Assembly (NCBI GenBank): GCA_903834285.1
Contig: CAILIO010000383.1
Coordinates: forward strand, 1 to 46,116
Source: an uncultured Sphingomonadales bacterium
Lineage (GTDB): Bacteria; Pseudomonadota; Alphaproteobacteria; Sphingomonadales; Sphingomonadaceae
Length of the DNA stretch: 46,116 nt
Direction of reading: 5' to 3'
Of the stretch, positions 9,398-18,146 are shown in pieces. The notes below the pieces were generated by a model. The model saw only the letters and a program-made list of their open reading frames with translations. It had not been told where the DNA came from and did not search any database. Position 1 is the stretch's first letter, and every line of letters starts with the position of its first letter. A program made the position numbers and the translations under genes.

Positions 9398-9425
9398 TTG
9401 ACTATATGGTCATAAGCAAGATATT
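9398..9425 (+). promoter_or_regulatory. Candidate promoter of the ring-cleavage operon
   Basis: TTGACT (9398-9403) and GATATT (9420-9425), separated by 16 bases, resemble -35 and -10 elements reading towards the extradiol dioxygenase gene. The first palindrome covers the -35 and the second starts at the last base of the -10, so a bound repressor would block polymerase. The match is partial (four of six at the -10). Confidence 0.45.
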
Positions 9426-9440
9426 TGACCATATAGTCAA
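9398..9440. promoter_or_regulatory. Paired TetR operators (mirror-image palindromes)
   Basis: TTGACTATATGGTCA (9398-9412) and TTGACCATATAGTCAA (9425-9440) are near-palindromes of the form TGAC-N6-GTCA. The second contains the exact reverse complement of the first. Their centres are 27 bases apart, and they fill the gap between a tetR gene and the operon it diverges from. Such placement is classic for a TetR repressor acting on its own gene and its neighbour. Binding is inferred from position and symmetry only. Confidence 0.8.
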
Positions 9441-9488
9441 CTGCGACTCGCTTGGGATCCAAACGCGGGCCAGCCGGGAGAGCGCACC

Positions 9489-10508
9489 ATGCCGGTGATC
9501 AGGATCGATGACATTGCGCATGTCCGCTTTGCCGCGCCAGACCTTGCGGTGATGCGCGGCTTTCTGAACGATTTCGGCTTCGAGACTTTTGAGGATAGCG
9601 GACGCCTCTACGGCCGCGGCCGCGATGGCCGTCCGTTCGTCCACGTCACCGAGCCCGGCGAAACGCGCTTCCTCGCGGTGGGCCTGCGCGCCGCCTCGCT
9701 TGCCGATCTGGAGACGCTTGCGGTGGCCGAAGGCGTTTTGGTTGAACCCCTGGACGAACCCGGTGGCGGCCACGTCGTCCGGCTGGTCGATCCTGATGGC
9801 TACCGGGTCGAGGTCGTTGCCGGGCAGGAGGTGCATGCGCCCACCCCTCCCGTCGCCGATCCGCCGCGCAACACCGCCGCTGCCAAACCTCGCATGCGCG
9901 CGCCTTTGCGGCTCACGAGCGCCCCGGCCCATATCCAGCGCATCGGCCATGCCGTCCTGCGCGTGCGTGATTTCCGCAAGTCGGAAGGTTGGTACAAAGC
10001 CCGCTTCGGCCTCTTGACCTCGGACGAAGTGGAAGCGGCCAAAGGCGTCCCCCTCGGAGCATTCCTGCGCTGCGATCGCGGCGACGTGCCCAGTGACCAC
10101 CACACACTGTTCCTCGCGCAGCTGCCCGGCCCGCCCGGGCTGCTCCACGCCGCGTTCGAAGTCGCTCATTTCGACGACCTGATGCTTGGCCACCAGCACC
10201 TCAAGGCGGCAGGCCACAAGCCCGCATGGGGTGTGGGCCGCCACATCATGGGTAGCCAGATTTTCGACTACTGGCGCGATCCCTTCGGCAACGAGCTCGA
10301 GCACTGGACCGACGGCGATCTCTTCACCGCAGCGGATCCGCCGCAGAAACAGACCATGCAGGCGCTCCTTGCGGTGCAATGGGGCTCGCCCCATCCCATG
10401 CAGGCTGGCCGTCTTGCCCCGCCTACCAGCCTCGTCGCTTTCCTCATGGCGCTGCGCTTGCGCGTCCTCCGCCTTTTCCGCCGCAGATCAGAAGGTACCC
10501 CCGCATGA
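9489..10508 (+). CDS. Type I extradiol (meta-cleavage) ring dioxygenase, two VOC domains
   Basis: A 339-residue protein with two vicinal-oxygen-chelate domains, about 7-112 and 150-275, joined by a proline-rich linker. The second domain carries the Fe(II) triad expected from the BphC family: His154 (IGHAVLRV), His220 (LLHAAFEV) and Glu271 (NELEHW). His252 and Tyr261 (GRHIMGSQIFDYW) match the second-sphere residues of that family. The N-terminal domain is degenerate. It should cleave a catechol-type substrate next to the hydroxyl groups with O2. The C-terminal tail after 280 is unusually long and ends arginine-rich. The gene is first in a three-gene unit with an FAH hydrolase (ATGA overlap) and a flavin hydroxylase, under the divergent TetR. 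The exact substrate cannot be read from sequence. Confidence 0.85.
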   Translation: MPVIRIDDIAHVRFAAPDLAVMRGFLNDFGFETFEDSGRLYGRGRDGRPFVHVTEPGETRFLAVGLRAASLADLETLAVAEGVLVEPLDEPGGGHVVRLVDPDGYRVEVVAGQEVHAPTPPVADPPRNTAAAKPRMRAPLRLTSAPAHIQRIGHAVLRVRDFRKSEGWYKARFGLLTSDEVEAAKGVPLGAFLRCDRGDVPSDHHTLFLAQLPGPPGLLHAAFEVAHFDDLMLGHQHLKAAGHKPAWGVGRHIMGSQIFDYWRDPFGNELEHWTDGDLFTAADPPQKQTMQALLAVQWGSPHPMQAGRLAPPTSLVAFLMALRLRVLRLFRRRSEGTPA

Positions 10509-11344
10509 AGCTCGCCACTTATACCTCCGCTGGCCGCATCGGCACCGGCATCATCGTCGGGGACCATGTGATCGATACCGGCATCGAAGGGACGATGATC
10601 GACTTGATCCGCGATTGGGACGCACTGAAGGACGGACTTGCCGCAAAGGCGGCGGCGGGCGGCGGTGTGCCTCTTGCCGAAGTGACACTCGAAGCCCCCA
10701 TCCCGCGCCCCGGCAAGATCTTCGCCATTGGCCTCAACTATGCTGATCATATTGCTGAATCCAATATGCAAAAACCCGAGCGGCAGGTGTGGTTCACCAA
10801 AGCGCAGACCAGCGTCAACGCGCCTTTTGCCGATATCGAGATCGCCAGAGGCCAGATGACCACCGATTACGAAGTCGAACTCGTCGCGGTGATCGGCAAG
10901 GGCGGCAAGCATGTCTCCGCCACCGACGCCCCAGCCTCGATCTTCGGCTACTGCGTCGGCAACGATGTGACCGAGCGGATGTGGCAGCACGCTTCGCCGC
11001 AGTGGTCGCTCGGCAAGAGCTTCGACACCCACGCGCCGATGGGCCCGTGGATCGTCACTGCCGATGAAGTGGGTGATCCGCACTCCCTTGGCCTGCGTTG
11101 CTTTGTGAATGGCGAAAAGCGTCAGGATTCCAATACGTCACACCTCGTTTTCAACATCTGGCAGCAGGTCGAGCACCTCTCCGTCGGCATGACGCTGGAG
11201 CCGGGCGACTGCCTCTTCACCGGTACCCCCGGCGGCGTCGGCGCGGCGATGGACCCGCGCCAGTTCCTTAAAGCAGGCGATGTCGTCCGCTGCGAGATCG
11301 ACAACTTGGGTCACATCGAAGGCACCATGATCGCGGAAGGGTAA
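10505..11344 (+). CDS. Fumarylacetoacetate hydrolase (FAH) family protein
   Basis: The real start is the ATG at 10505 (MKLATYTS), which overlaps the dioxygenase stop as ATGA; the track ORF begins 42 codons too early. The 279-residue product has the full FAH fold signature: FAIGLNYADHIAES, the metal-binding DYEVELVAVIGK, and the C-terminal GDCLFTGTPGGVG. Family members hydrolyse or hydrate C-C bonds of acylpyruvates and of 2-hydroxydienoates made by extradiol cleavage. Between a ring-cleavage dioxygenase and an aromatic hydroxylase, the likely job is processing the ring-fission product. Acylpyruvate hydrolase, 2-hydroxypenta-2,4-dienoate hydratase-like or oxaloacetate decarboxylase activities are all possible. 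Confidence 0.9.
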   Translation: MKLATYTSAGRIGTGIIVGDHVIDTGIEGTMIDLIRDWDALKDGLAAKAAAGGGVPLAEVTLEAPIPRPGKIFAIGLNYADHIAESNMQKPERQVWFTKAQTSVNAPFADIEIARGQMTTDYEVELVAVIGKGGKHVSATDAPASIFGYCVGNDVTERMWQHASPQWSLGKSFDTHAPMGPWIVTADEVGDPHSLGLRCFVNGEKRQDSNTSHLVFNIWQQVEHLSVGMTLEPGDCLFTGTPGGVGAAMDPRQFLKAGDVVRCEIDNLGHIEGTMIAEG

Positions 11345-11348
11345 GGCC

Positions 11349-12809
11349 ATGGCCTTCGATTGCGATGTCCTGATCGCGGGTGGCGGGCCGACTGGCGTCA
11401 CGCTGGCGATCCTGCTCGCTCAACGCGGTGTGAAAGTGATCGTCGCTGAGAAGGAAGCGGAAATCTACCCGCTCCCCCGCGCCGCGCACATCGATCACGA
11501 AGGCATGCGCATCCTGCAGGAGGCCCGTGCGGCCGATGCCGTCATGGCCACCAGCCGCCGCGCCGCGCGCTATGAATTTCGCAATGCGCGGGGAGAAGTG
11601 CTGCTGTGCTTCGCAGGCTCGGACCGCCTCGGCCCGGGAGGTTGGCCGGGCGCCAACATGATCCACCAGCCCTCGGTCGAACGCGCACTGCGGACAAGCC
11701 TAGCCACCTGCCCCGATGCCGCGCTTCATGGTGGCTGGGAACTCGGCGTATTCGCCGAAGATGCGGAGGGCGTCACCGCGCAGATCGCCACGCCCGAAGG
11801 AGAGCGCACCGTCCGGACGCGCTGGCTCATCGGCGCGGATGGCGCGCGCTCGCCCGTGCGCAAGGCGATGGGGATCGCCTATGACGATCTCAACTTTGAA
11901 GAACCATGGCTGGTAATCGACGCGCTCGTCGATGATCCTGCGCGGCTGCCCACGGCCAATCTCCAGATCTGCGATCCCAAGCGCCCGACAACCTGCGTGC
12001 TGATGGGCGAAGGCCGCCACCGCTGGGAATTCATGATCCTGCCGGGCGAAACGCCTGAACAAGTGAGCGATGATGCCTTTATCTCGAGGCTGCTAAAGCC
12101 CTGGAATGTTGAAGGCGCAGTGCGGCTCGAGCGCAAGGCAGTCTACACCTTCCGCGCGCGCATTGCCCGCGAGTGGCGCAAGGGCCGCGTTTGCCTGGCC
12201 GGCGATGCTGCGCACCAGACCCCGCCGTTTGCCGGGCAGGGAATGTGTTCGGGCCTGCGCGATGCGGCCAATCTCGCGTGGAAACTGGCCGCGGTGATCA
12301 AGGATGGCGCGCCGGATAGCCTGCTCGACAGCTACCAGCCGGAACGCGAGCCCAACTTGCGAGCGACTATCGCGATGGCGATCATGATGGGCCGCATGGT
12401 CTGCACCACAAGCCGGTGGGGCGCTTTCCTGCGCGACACGAAAATGCGCATCGGCCGCGCACTGGGCAAGCTGCCTTCCGGGCCGCCGGGCTATCCGCCC
12501 ATCTCGACCGGAGCGATCCTAGTGGGCAGCGCGGGCGCGGGCAGCTATTTCCCGCAAGCCGTGGCGAGCGATGGCCCGAAGCTGGATGACCGCCTTGGCA
12601 ATAATGCGTGGCTGATCACGCGCGGCGGACTTGCGGCACCCGCCGTCACATCCTTCGCCCCTGCCCTGGCAGCATGGCTCGACACGCATCAAGCCGAAGC
12701 CGTGCTGGTGCGGCCCGACCGACATGTCTTCGGCACGGGCAATGCCACAACGCTCCGGGCCGCGTGGAAGGCCGCAACCGGCCTTGAGCCGCCCCCGCCC
12801 CTCGCCTAA
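11349..12809 (+). CDS. FAD-dependent aromatic hydroxylase (MhpA/PheA-like)
   Basis: A 486-residue class A flavoprotein monooxygenase. The FAD-binding motif is [10 protein letters not shown] near residue 11, the middle motif is [14 protein letters not shown], and the second FAD motif is [17 protein letters not shown] with the following [10 protein letters not shown] helix. This resembles 3-(3-hydroxyphenyl)propionate hydroxylase (MhpA, about 554 residues), with a shorter C-terminal domain. It would add an ortho hydroxyl to a phenolic ring with NAD(P)H and O2, giving the catechol that the upstream dioxygenase opens. It starts four bases after the FAH gene. The ring substrate is not determined; no MhpD, MhpE or MhpF homologue is nearby. 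Confidence 0.88.
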   Translation: MAFDCDVLIAGGGPTGVTLAILLAQRGVKVIVAEKEAEIYPLPRAAHIDHEGMRILQEARAADAVMATSRRAARYEFRNARGEVLLCFAGSDRLGPGGWPGANMIHQPSVERALRTSLATCPDAALHGGWELGVFAEDAEGVTAQIATPEGERTVRTRWLIGADGARSPVRKAMGIAYDDLNFEEPWLVIDALVDDPARLPTANLQICDPKRPTTCVLMGEGRHRWEFMILPGETPEQVSDDAFISRLLKPWNVEGAVRLERKAVYTFRARIAREWRKGRVCLAGDAAHQTPPFAGQGMCSGLRDAANLAWKLAAVIKDGAPDSLLDSYQPEREPNLRATIAMAIMMGRMVCTTSRWGAFLRDTKMRIGRALGKLPSGPPGYPPISTGAILVGSAGAGSYFPQAVASDGPKLDDRLGNNAWLITRGGLAAPAVTSFAPALAAWLDTHQAEAVLVRPDRHVFGTGNATTLRAAWKAATGLEPPPPLA

Positions 12810-12844
12810 GCGAGGACGCGCTGGAACAGGCAGAAGGATCGAGC

Positions 12845-13942
12845 ATGCAGACCCCGCACTCGCCGCCCCGGTCGCGCCAGGATCAACCGTGGGTGCACTG
12901 GGCCATCGAGCGCATCGAGGCCGACTATGCGCGTTCTGCCGATACGCACTTGCTCCCGGTGCCGCTTCCGGCGCTGCCGGGCATCGCGATTTACCTCAAG
13001 GATGAGAGCAGCCATCCGACCGGCAGCCTCAAGCACCGCCTCGCGCGGTCGCTGTTTCTCCATGCGCTGTGCAGCGGCTGGATCGGGCCGCAGACCACAG
13101 TGGTCGAAGCGTCCTCGGGCTCCACTGCAGTTTCCGAAGCTTATTTCGCGCGCATGCTCGGCCTGCCCTTTGTCGCGGTGATCCCGGAGCGCACTGCGCG
13201 CGAGAAAATTGCCGCAATCGAAGCGCTGGGCGGCACCTGCCATCCGGTGCCCGATCCCGGCACTGTTCACGCTGTTGCTTCCCGCATCGCGGCCGAATGC
13301 GGCGGGCACCATATGGACCAGTTCACTTTTGCAGAACGCGCGACAGACTGGCGCGGCAACAACAACATCGCAGAAAGCATCTTCACGCAGATGCGGCGCG
13401 AACCCCATCCCGTACCGACTTGGGTCGTCTGCGGGGCAGGGACAGGAGGCACTTCGGCCACAATCGGCCGCTTCCTGCGCTATAACCGGCACGCGACCCG
13501 CCTGTGCCTTGCCGATCCGGCAGTGTCCGCCTTCCACCGTCATTGGCACGACCGCACGCAGAGCGAAGGCAGCGGCGAGCCTTGCCATATCGAGGGCATT
13601 GGCCGCCCGCGCGTCGAGGCCTCGTTCGTGCCCAGTGTGATCGACCGCGCCGAAGTGGTGAGCGACAGTGCCTCGATCGGCGCGGCGCGCGCGCTTTCGC
13701 GCCATCTCGGGCGGCGGGTCGGGGGCTCCACCGGCACCAACCTCGTCGCCTGCGCGCGCATTGCAGGCGAGATGGCGGCGCGCGGCGAGGATGGGGCGAT
13801 CGTCTCGATCCTGTGCGATTCAGGCGACCGCTACGCCTCCACGCTCTATAGCGACGACTGGCTTGGCGCGCAGGGGCTAGACGTCAGCAAGGAAGAGGCC
13901 CGCATGGTGCGCTTTCTTGCCGAGGGCTGCTGGAAAGAGTGA
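12845..13942 (+). CDS. PLP-dependent cysteine synthase/desulfhydrase family protein (Cds1-like)
   Basis: A 365-residue fold-type II PLP enzyme. Lys63 in [11 protein letters not shown] is the Schiff-base lysine, [11 protein letters not shown] binds the substrate carboxylate, and [13 protein letters not shown] is the phosphate-binding loop. The context [16 protein letters not shown] is characteristic of the Cds1 group of L-cysteine desulfhydrases described in mycobacteria, more than of CysK or CysM. The likely reaction is L-cysteine to pyruvate, ammonia and sulfide, though a synthase activity cannot be excluded. The start has GAAGGATC upstream. It follows the hydroxylase by 35 bases on the same strand and could share its transcript, but no metabolic link to ring cleavage is obvious. 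It converges with the VOC gene. Confidence 0.85.
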   Translation: MQTPHSPPRSRQDQPWVHWAIERIEADYARSADTHLLPVPLPALPGIAIYLKDESSHPTGSLKHRLARSLFLHALCSGWIGPQTTVVEASSGSTAVSEAYFARMLGLPFVAVIPERTAREKIAAIEALGGTCHPVPDPGTVHAVASRIAAECGGHHMDQFTFAERATDWRGNNNIAESIFTQMRREPHPVPTWVVCGAGTGGTSATIGRFLRYNRHATRLCLADPAVSAFHRHWHDRTQSEGSGEPCHIEGIGRPRVEASFVPSVIDRAEVVSDSASIGAARALSRHLGRRVGGSTGTNLVACARIAGEMAARGEDGAIVSILCDSGDRYASTLYSDDWLGAQGLDVSKEEARMVRFLAEGCWKE

Positions 13943-13954
13943 AGCCAGGCGGCC

Positions 13955-14479
13955 TCACCAAGGGATAATCAGCTGCTTGCCGTCCCAGTTTTCGGACTCG
14001 TGCCGGGCTTTGGCATACATGCCGCGAATGATCTCACTCTCCGGATAGAGCTCGAGCATGTGACCCATCGTGGCGCGCGCATCGATATAGCAGATTTGCG
14101 CGCCGAAGCTGACCACGAACTCGCTCGCCACCGGCATGCCTGCCGCAACATAACGGTCGCGCGTGCCTGCGTAATCCTCGCAGAACATTGCCACGTGGTG
14201 GATACCCTCGCCGCCATTAGGATACATATCGTGGAACGCGCTTGGCCCGGAGGAAACCAGCTCGACCAGCTCGATATTGAGGTCCCCGCTTTGCGCGAAC
14301 ACGCCGCGAATGCGGATCGGCTCTGCGGGCACGCCGCGATAGACATGGTCCGAAAGTACGCCCTGTCCGCCGCCGATGAACGGCCCCATACCGAACAGCT
14401 GGTTGTAGCGCGCACAGGCCGCCTCGAGATTGTCGACCACATGGCAGACCTGAATGAACGCTCCGCTAGGTACCGTCAT
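13955..14479 (-). CDS. VOC-family (glyoxalase-like) protein
   Basis: The start is taken at 14479 (MTVPSGAF), which has GAGGGGAT upstream; the 78 extra codons of the track ORF do not look like protein of this family. The 174-residue product is a VOC module with likely metal ligands in VCHVVDNLEAA, GIHHVAMFCEDY and MLELYPESE. The pattern is like the glyoxalase_4 / methylmalonyl-CoA epimerase-type group, but the substrate is unknown. The gene is divergent from the HSL esterase and convergent with the Cds1-like gene, so it stands alone. Ring-cleavage, epimerase or lactoylglutathione-type functions are all possible. Confidence 0.8.
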   Translation of the reverse strand: MTVPSGAFIQVCHVVDNLEAACARYNQLFGMGPFIGGGQGVLSDHVYRGVPAEPIRIRGVFAQSGDLNIELVELVSSGPSAFHDMYPNGGEGIHHVAMFCEDYAGTRDRYVAAGMPVASEFVVSFGAQICYIDARATMGHMLELYPESEIIRGMYAKARHESENWDGKQLIIPW

Positions 14480-14567
14480 CGCTATCCCCTCGCTTTTCTG
14501 TGCGGGAAACCTGACACTCATCGTCGGCCCCGTCCATGCCGGACTTGTCGCAATTTGGCGGCAGTTT

Positions 14568-14589
14568 GCGCTTGCCGAGCCGCAAGCGC
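14568..14589. repeat. Perfect 8-bp inverted repeat in a divergent gap
   Basis: GCGCTTGC and GCAAGCGC are exact inverted repeats around CGAGCC, placed in the 160-base gap between the minus-strand VOC gene and the plus-strand esterase gene. No T tract follows on either strand, so an operator or a simple stem is likelier than a terminator. No regulator gene adjoins it. Confidence 0.4.
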
Positions 14590-14639
14590 CCCGCAATGAA
14601 GGGCGGTAGAGCGCAAAGCCAACTGCATGAGGATGCCCC

Positions 14640-15584
14640 ATGACCACTCGCCATCTCGTCGATCCGGAACTCCTGCCGCTGATCGACCTGCTGCCCGACA
14701 GCTTCTTCACCACTGAGGCGCTGCCGGAAATCCGCGCAGCGGCGGAAGGCCGCTTCGCCTTTGTCGGCGCGCCGCCACTCGCGCCCGAAGTCAGGGTGAT
14801 CGAAAGCGAAGGCGGGCCGCTGGAGGTCTACTGGTACGACCCGGCGCCCGGCACCAAGGGACGCGCGGCGCTCCTTCATATTCACGGCGGTGGCATGGTC
14901 ATGGGCTCGGCGCGCTCGATGCAGCAGGCGCCTTCGGGCATTGCGGCCGCGCTCGCCATTCCAGTCGCCTCGGTCGAGTACCGCCTCGCGCCAGAATTCC
15001 CTTTCCCCGCCCCGCAGCAGGATTGCCTCGACGCGCTCACGTGGCTGGCCGGCAACGCCGAAACCCTCGGCGTCGATGCCACGCGCATCGGCGTGATCGG
15101 GGAAAGCGCGGGCGGCGGGCTGGCCGCTGCGACCGCGCTCATGGCGCGCGACCTCGGCGGACCGGCGCTCGCCGCGCAGTTCCTTACCTATCCCATGCTC
15201 GATCACCGCACCGGCAGCCACGTCTGTCCTTACGGCAATCCGGTGACGGGCGAGTTCGTCTGGACGCGCGCGCACAACCGCTTCGGCTGGGAAGCCCTGC
15301 GCGGGGACTATGCAGCAGACGATACGCGCAAGGGGTGGTTCTCACCTTCGCTCGCCGCAGATCTTGCAGGCCTTCCGCCAACATGGATCGGCACAGGTAG
15401 CCTCGACCTGTTCCTCGACGAGGACCTCGATTACGCGCTGCGCCTGGTGCGGGCAGGCGTACCGGTGGAGCTTCATTCCTACCCCGGTGCGATCCACGCC
15501 TTCAATGCCGTGACCGAAGCTGCAACCGCCAAGGCGTTCACCCGCGACATGCTCAGCGCCATCGCGCGGATGCTGCGGATCTAA
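14640..15584 (+). CDS. Alpha/beta hydrolase, hormone-sensitive-lipase (family IV) esterase
   Basis: A 314-residue esterase with the HSL-family oxyanion motif HGGGMVMGS, the nucleophile serine in GESAGGG, an acid residue in SLDLFLDEDLDYA and the catalytic histidine in GAIHAFN. No signal peptide, so it is intracellular. It should cleave short-chain carboxylic esters. It precedes the carnitine operon by 125 bases on the same strand. In that gap lie a GCTGG-GAA-CCAGC stem without a T tract and a good ribosome site for the next gene, so whether it shares the transcript is open. Confidence 0.9.
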   Translation: MTTRHLVDPELLPLIDLLPDSFFTTEALPEIRAAAEGRFAFVGAPPLAPEVRVIESEGGPLEVYWYDPAPGTKGRAALLHIHGGGMVMGSARSMQQAPSGIAAALAIPVASVEYRLAPEFPFPAPQQDCLDALTWLAGNAETLGVDATRIGVIGESAGGGLAAATALMARDLGGPALAAQFLTYPMLDHRTGSHVCPYGNPVTGEFVWTRAHNRFGWEALRGDYAADDTRKGWFSPSLAADLAGLPPTWIGTGSLDLFLDEDLDYALRLVRAGVPVELHSYPGAIHAFNAVTEAATAKAFTRDMLSAIARMLRI

Positions 15585-15709
15585 GCAAAGCTGGGAACCA
15601 GCATTACAAAAACTCACAGCGGCCCCGATTTTACGGCATCCGCACAATTCGGCATTCCAATCCGGCACGGCCCGACTAAGCTCTGCGACAAAGGCCGAGA
15701 GGGAGCCCC

Positions 15710-16600
15710 ATGAATTTCGAAACGTTCATCACCTGCGCCGTGACCGGCTCGGGCAACACCGCCGACAAGCATCCGGGCCTGCCCGTCACCCCTGCGCAGA
15801 TCGCTGACGCCGCGATCGAAGCGGCCAAGGCGGGCGCAGCCATCGCCCATATCCACGTGCGCGATCCGCAAACCGGCAAGGGCAGCCGCGATGTCGCGCT
15901 TTACCGCGAAGTGGTCGAGCGCATCCGCGCGAGCGATACCGACGTGGTGATCAACCTCACAGCGGGCATGGGCGGCGATATCGTCTTCGGTCCCGGTGAA
16001 AACCCTTTCCCGCTCGACGCAGCCGGCACCGACATGGTCGGCCCGATGGAACGTCTGCTCCACGTGCAGGAACTGCTGCCGGAGATCTGCACACTCGATT
16101 GCGGCACGATGAATTTCGCCGAAGCCGATTATGTGATGACCAACACGCCCGGCATGCTGCGAACCATGGCCGCCGAGGTGCAGCGCCTTGGTGTGCGGCC
16201 CGAGCTGGAGGTGTTCGATACCGGCCATCTCGTCTTCGTGAAGGAGCTGATCCGCGACGGGCTGCTCGATGATCCGGTGATGATCCAGCTGTGCATGGGC
16301 ATCCCCTATGGTGCGCCGGATGATCCTCTGACGACGATGGCGATGGTGCACCAGCTGCCGCCGGGCGCCGTGTTCAGCGGGTTCTCGATCGGACGCAATC
16401 AGCTGCCCTTCGTCGCCATGGCGGCGCTGGCAGGCGGCAATGTGCGCGTGGGGCTGGAGGACAACCTCTACATCGGGCGGGGGCAGCTTGCGACGAACGG
16501 AGCACTGGCCGAGCGCGCGGTGCAGATCCTCACCGGCATGGGTGCCCGCATCCTCACGCCAGCCGAAGTGCGCGCCAAGCTCAAGCTGCAGAAGCGCTGA
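15710..16600 (+). CDS. Beta-keto acid cleavage enzyme (BKACE, DUF849), probable 3-dehydrocarnitine cleavage enzyme
   Basis: A 296-residue TIM-barrel protein of the BKACE family, with Zn ligands His47 and His49 in AHIHVRD, and a [11 protein letters not shown] motif near the C-terminus that supplies the glutamate. Family members condense a beta-keto acid with acetyl-CoA and split it to acetoacetate plus a new CoA thioester. The next gene is an L-carnitine dehydrogenase, whose product is 3-dehydrocarnitine; this pairing is the known signature for cleavage to betainyl-CoA and acetoacetate. The start has GAGGGAG upstream. It begins an operon of eight tightly spaced genes ending at 25163. The substrate is inferred from context and family knowledge; the fold assignment is firm. 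Confidence 0.9.
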   Translation: MNFETFITCAVTGSGNTADKHPGLPVTPAQIADAAIEAAKAGAAIAHIHVRDPQTGKGSRDVALYREVVERIRASDTDVVINLTAGMGGDIVFGPGENPFPLDAAGTDMVGPMERLLHVQELLPEICTLDCGTMNFAEADYVMTNTPGMLRTMAAEVQRLGVRPELEVFDTGHLVFVKELIRDGLLDDPVMIQLCMGIPYGAPDDPLTTMAMVHQLPPGAVFSGFSIGRNQLPFVAMAALAGGNVRVGLEDNLYIGRGQLATNGALAERAVQILTGMGARILTPAEVRAKLKLQKR

Positions 16601-16613
16601 GGAAACTGACGAA

Positions 16614-18113
16614 ATGACATCTGAAATCCGCCCTGTTCTCAACCGTGTCGGCATTGTCGGCGGCGGCGTAATCGGCGCTGGTTGGGCCGCGCGCTTCGTG
16701 CTCAACGGCATCGACGTCTCGGTCTACGATCCCGATCCCGAAATCGAGCGCAAGACCGCCGCCGTCCTCGCCAATGCCCGCCGTGCGCTGACGCGCCTGT
16801 TCGGCAATGCATTGCCCGCCGAAGGCACTGTCACCTTCGCCAAGACACTTGCCGAGGCAGTGCACGAGGCCGATTTCATCCAGGAGAGCCTCCCCGAGCG
16901 CGAGGATCTCAAGATCCGCCTGCTTGCCGAAATGGACGCGGCAATGCCCGCCCACGCGGTGATCGGCTCGTCCACTTCGGGCCTGCTGCCGACCAAGCTC
17001 CAGTCCGGCATGGCGCGGCCTGACCGGCTCGTTGTCGGCCATCCGTTCAACCCGGTCTATCTCCTGCCGCTCGTGGAAATCTGCGGCGGAGACCAGACCA
17101 GTCAGGAAACCAAGGACATCGCCGCCGCCGTCTACACGCGGATCGGCATGAAGGTGCTCCATGTCCGCAAGGAAATAGACGGTTTCATCGCCGATCGCCT
17201 GCTCGAAGCCGTCTGGCGCGAGGCGCTGTGGCTGATCAAAGATGGCGTGGCGACCGCGTCTGAAATCGACGACGCGGTGCGCTTTGGCGCTGGCATGCGC
17301 TGGTCGTTCATGGGCACCTTCCTCGTTTACCGGCTAGCGGGCGGCGAAGAGGGCATGCGCCATTTCCTCCACCAGTTCGGCCCCTCCATGGAATGGCCCT
17401 GGACCAAGCTGATCGGCCCCAAGCTGACCGACGAGCTGATCGACACGATCGCGCGCCAGTCCGACGAGCAGGCGGGCGGGATCGATCTGCGGACCTATGA
17501 AAAGCTGCGCGACGATTGCCTTGTCGATCTCACCCACGCGCTGGAGCGCAATGATTTCGCCTCGGGCCAAGTCGCGCGCGCGCACCGGGCGCGGCTTGCC
17601 GAGGCGGGCAAGGCCGCTGCACCCGCGATCGGCTCGATCCTCGCCGACGGGCGGATGCTCACCATCGCGACCGCGGTCCAGCCCGAATGGATCGACTACA
17701 ACGAGCACCTCACCGAATATTGCTACCTCAAGCTGTTCGGCGACGGCTCCGACGTGGTGCTGGCCAAGATCGGCGCGGGCGCGGACTACGTCGCGGCAGG
17801 CCATTCGTGGTACACGGTCGAGACGCATATCCGCCATCTCGGGCAGGCGCGGCTGGGCGATGATGTCGAAGTGCGCACGCGCGTGCTGGCAAGCGATGGC
17901 AAGCGACTCCACCTGTTCCACGAAATGGTGCGCGGGCCCGAAACCGTGGTGATCGCGACCGCCGAGCACATGCTGGTCCATGTCGATGCGGCAGCAGAGA
18001 AATCGGCCCCCGCGCCGGAGGCCATGCAGGCAGCGGCGAAGGCGCTCGTGGCCGGACAGGCGCACCTGCCGCCGCCCGAGGGTATGGGCCGCCAAATCCG
18101 GATGCCGGGTTAA
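16614..18113 (+). CDS. lcdH: L-carnitine dehydrogenase fused to betainyl-CoA thioesterase
   Basis: The start is ATG 16614 (MTSEIRPV); the track ORF overreaches by 58 codons into the upstream gene. The 499-residue product has a 3-hydroxyacyl-CoA-dehydrogenase-type Rossmann domain (GIVGGGVIGAGWAARF, about 10-190), its helical C-terminal domain (about 190-320), and a hot-dog thioesterase domain (about 345-480) with DYNEHLTEY. This fused form is typical of L-carnitine dehydrogenases from proteobacteria. It oxidises carnitine to 3-dehydrocarnitine with NAD+. The thioesterase half would release glycine betaine from the betainyl-CoA made by the neighbouring cleavage enzyme. It follows that gene by 13 bases. 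The pairing makes the assignment strong. Confidence 0.92.
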   Translation: MTSEIRPVLNRVGIVGGGVIGAGWAARFVLNGIDVSVYDPDPEIERKTAAVLANARRALTRLFGNALPAEGTVTFAKTLAEAVHEADFIQESLPEREDLKIRLLAEMDAAMPAHAVIGSSTSGLLPTKLQSGMARPDRLVVGHPFNPVYLLPLVEICGGDQTSQETKDIAAAVYTRIGMKVLHVRKEIDGFIADRLLEAVWREALWLIKDGVATASEIDDAVRFGAGMRWSFMGTFLVYRLAGGEEGMRHFLHQFGPSMEWPWTKLIGPKLTDELIDTIARQSDEQAGGIDLRTYEKLRDDCLVDLTHALERNDFASGQVARAHRARLAEAGKAAAPAIGSILADGRMLTIATAVQPEWIDYNEHLTEYCYLKLFGDGSDVVLAKIGAGADYVAAGHSWYTVETHIRHLGQARLGDDVEVRTRVLASDGKRLHLFHEMVRGPETVVIATAEHMLVHVDAAAEKSAPAPEAMQAAAKALVAGQAHLPPPEGMGRQIRMPG

Positions 18114-18146
18114 CCGCAAGCGCCTACGAGGGGGAACGCAGACCGC

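Noticed and set aside
15590-15602. GCTGG-GAA-CCAGC stem as a terminator before the carnitine operon
   Set aside because: The stem is five pairs with a three-base loop and is followed by ATTACAAAAAC, not a T tract.
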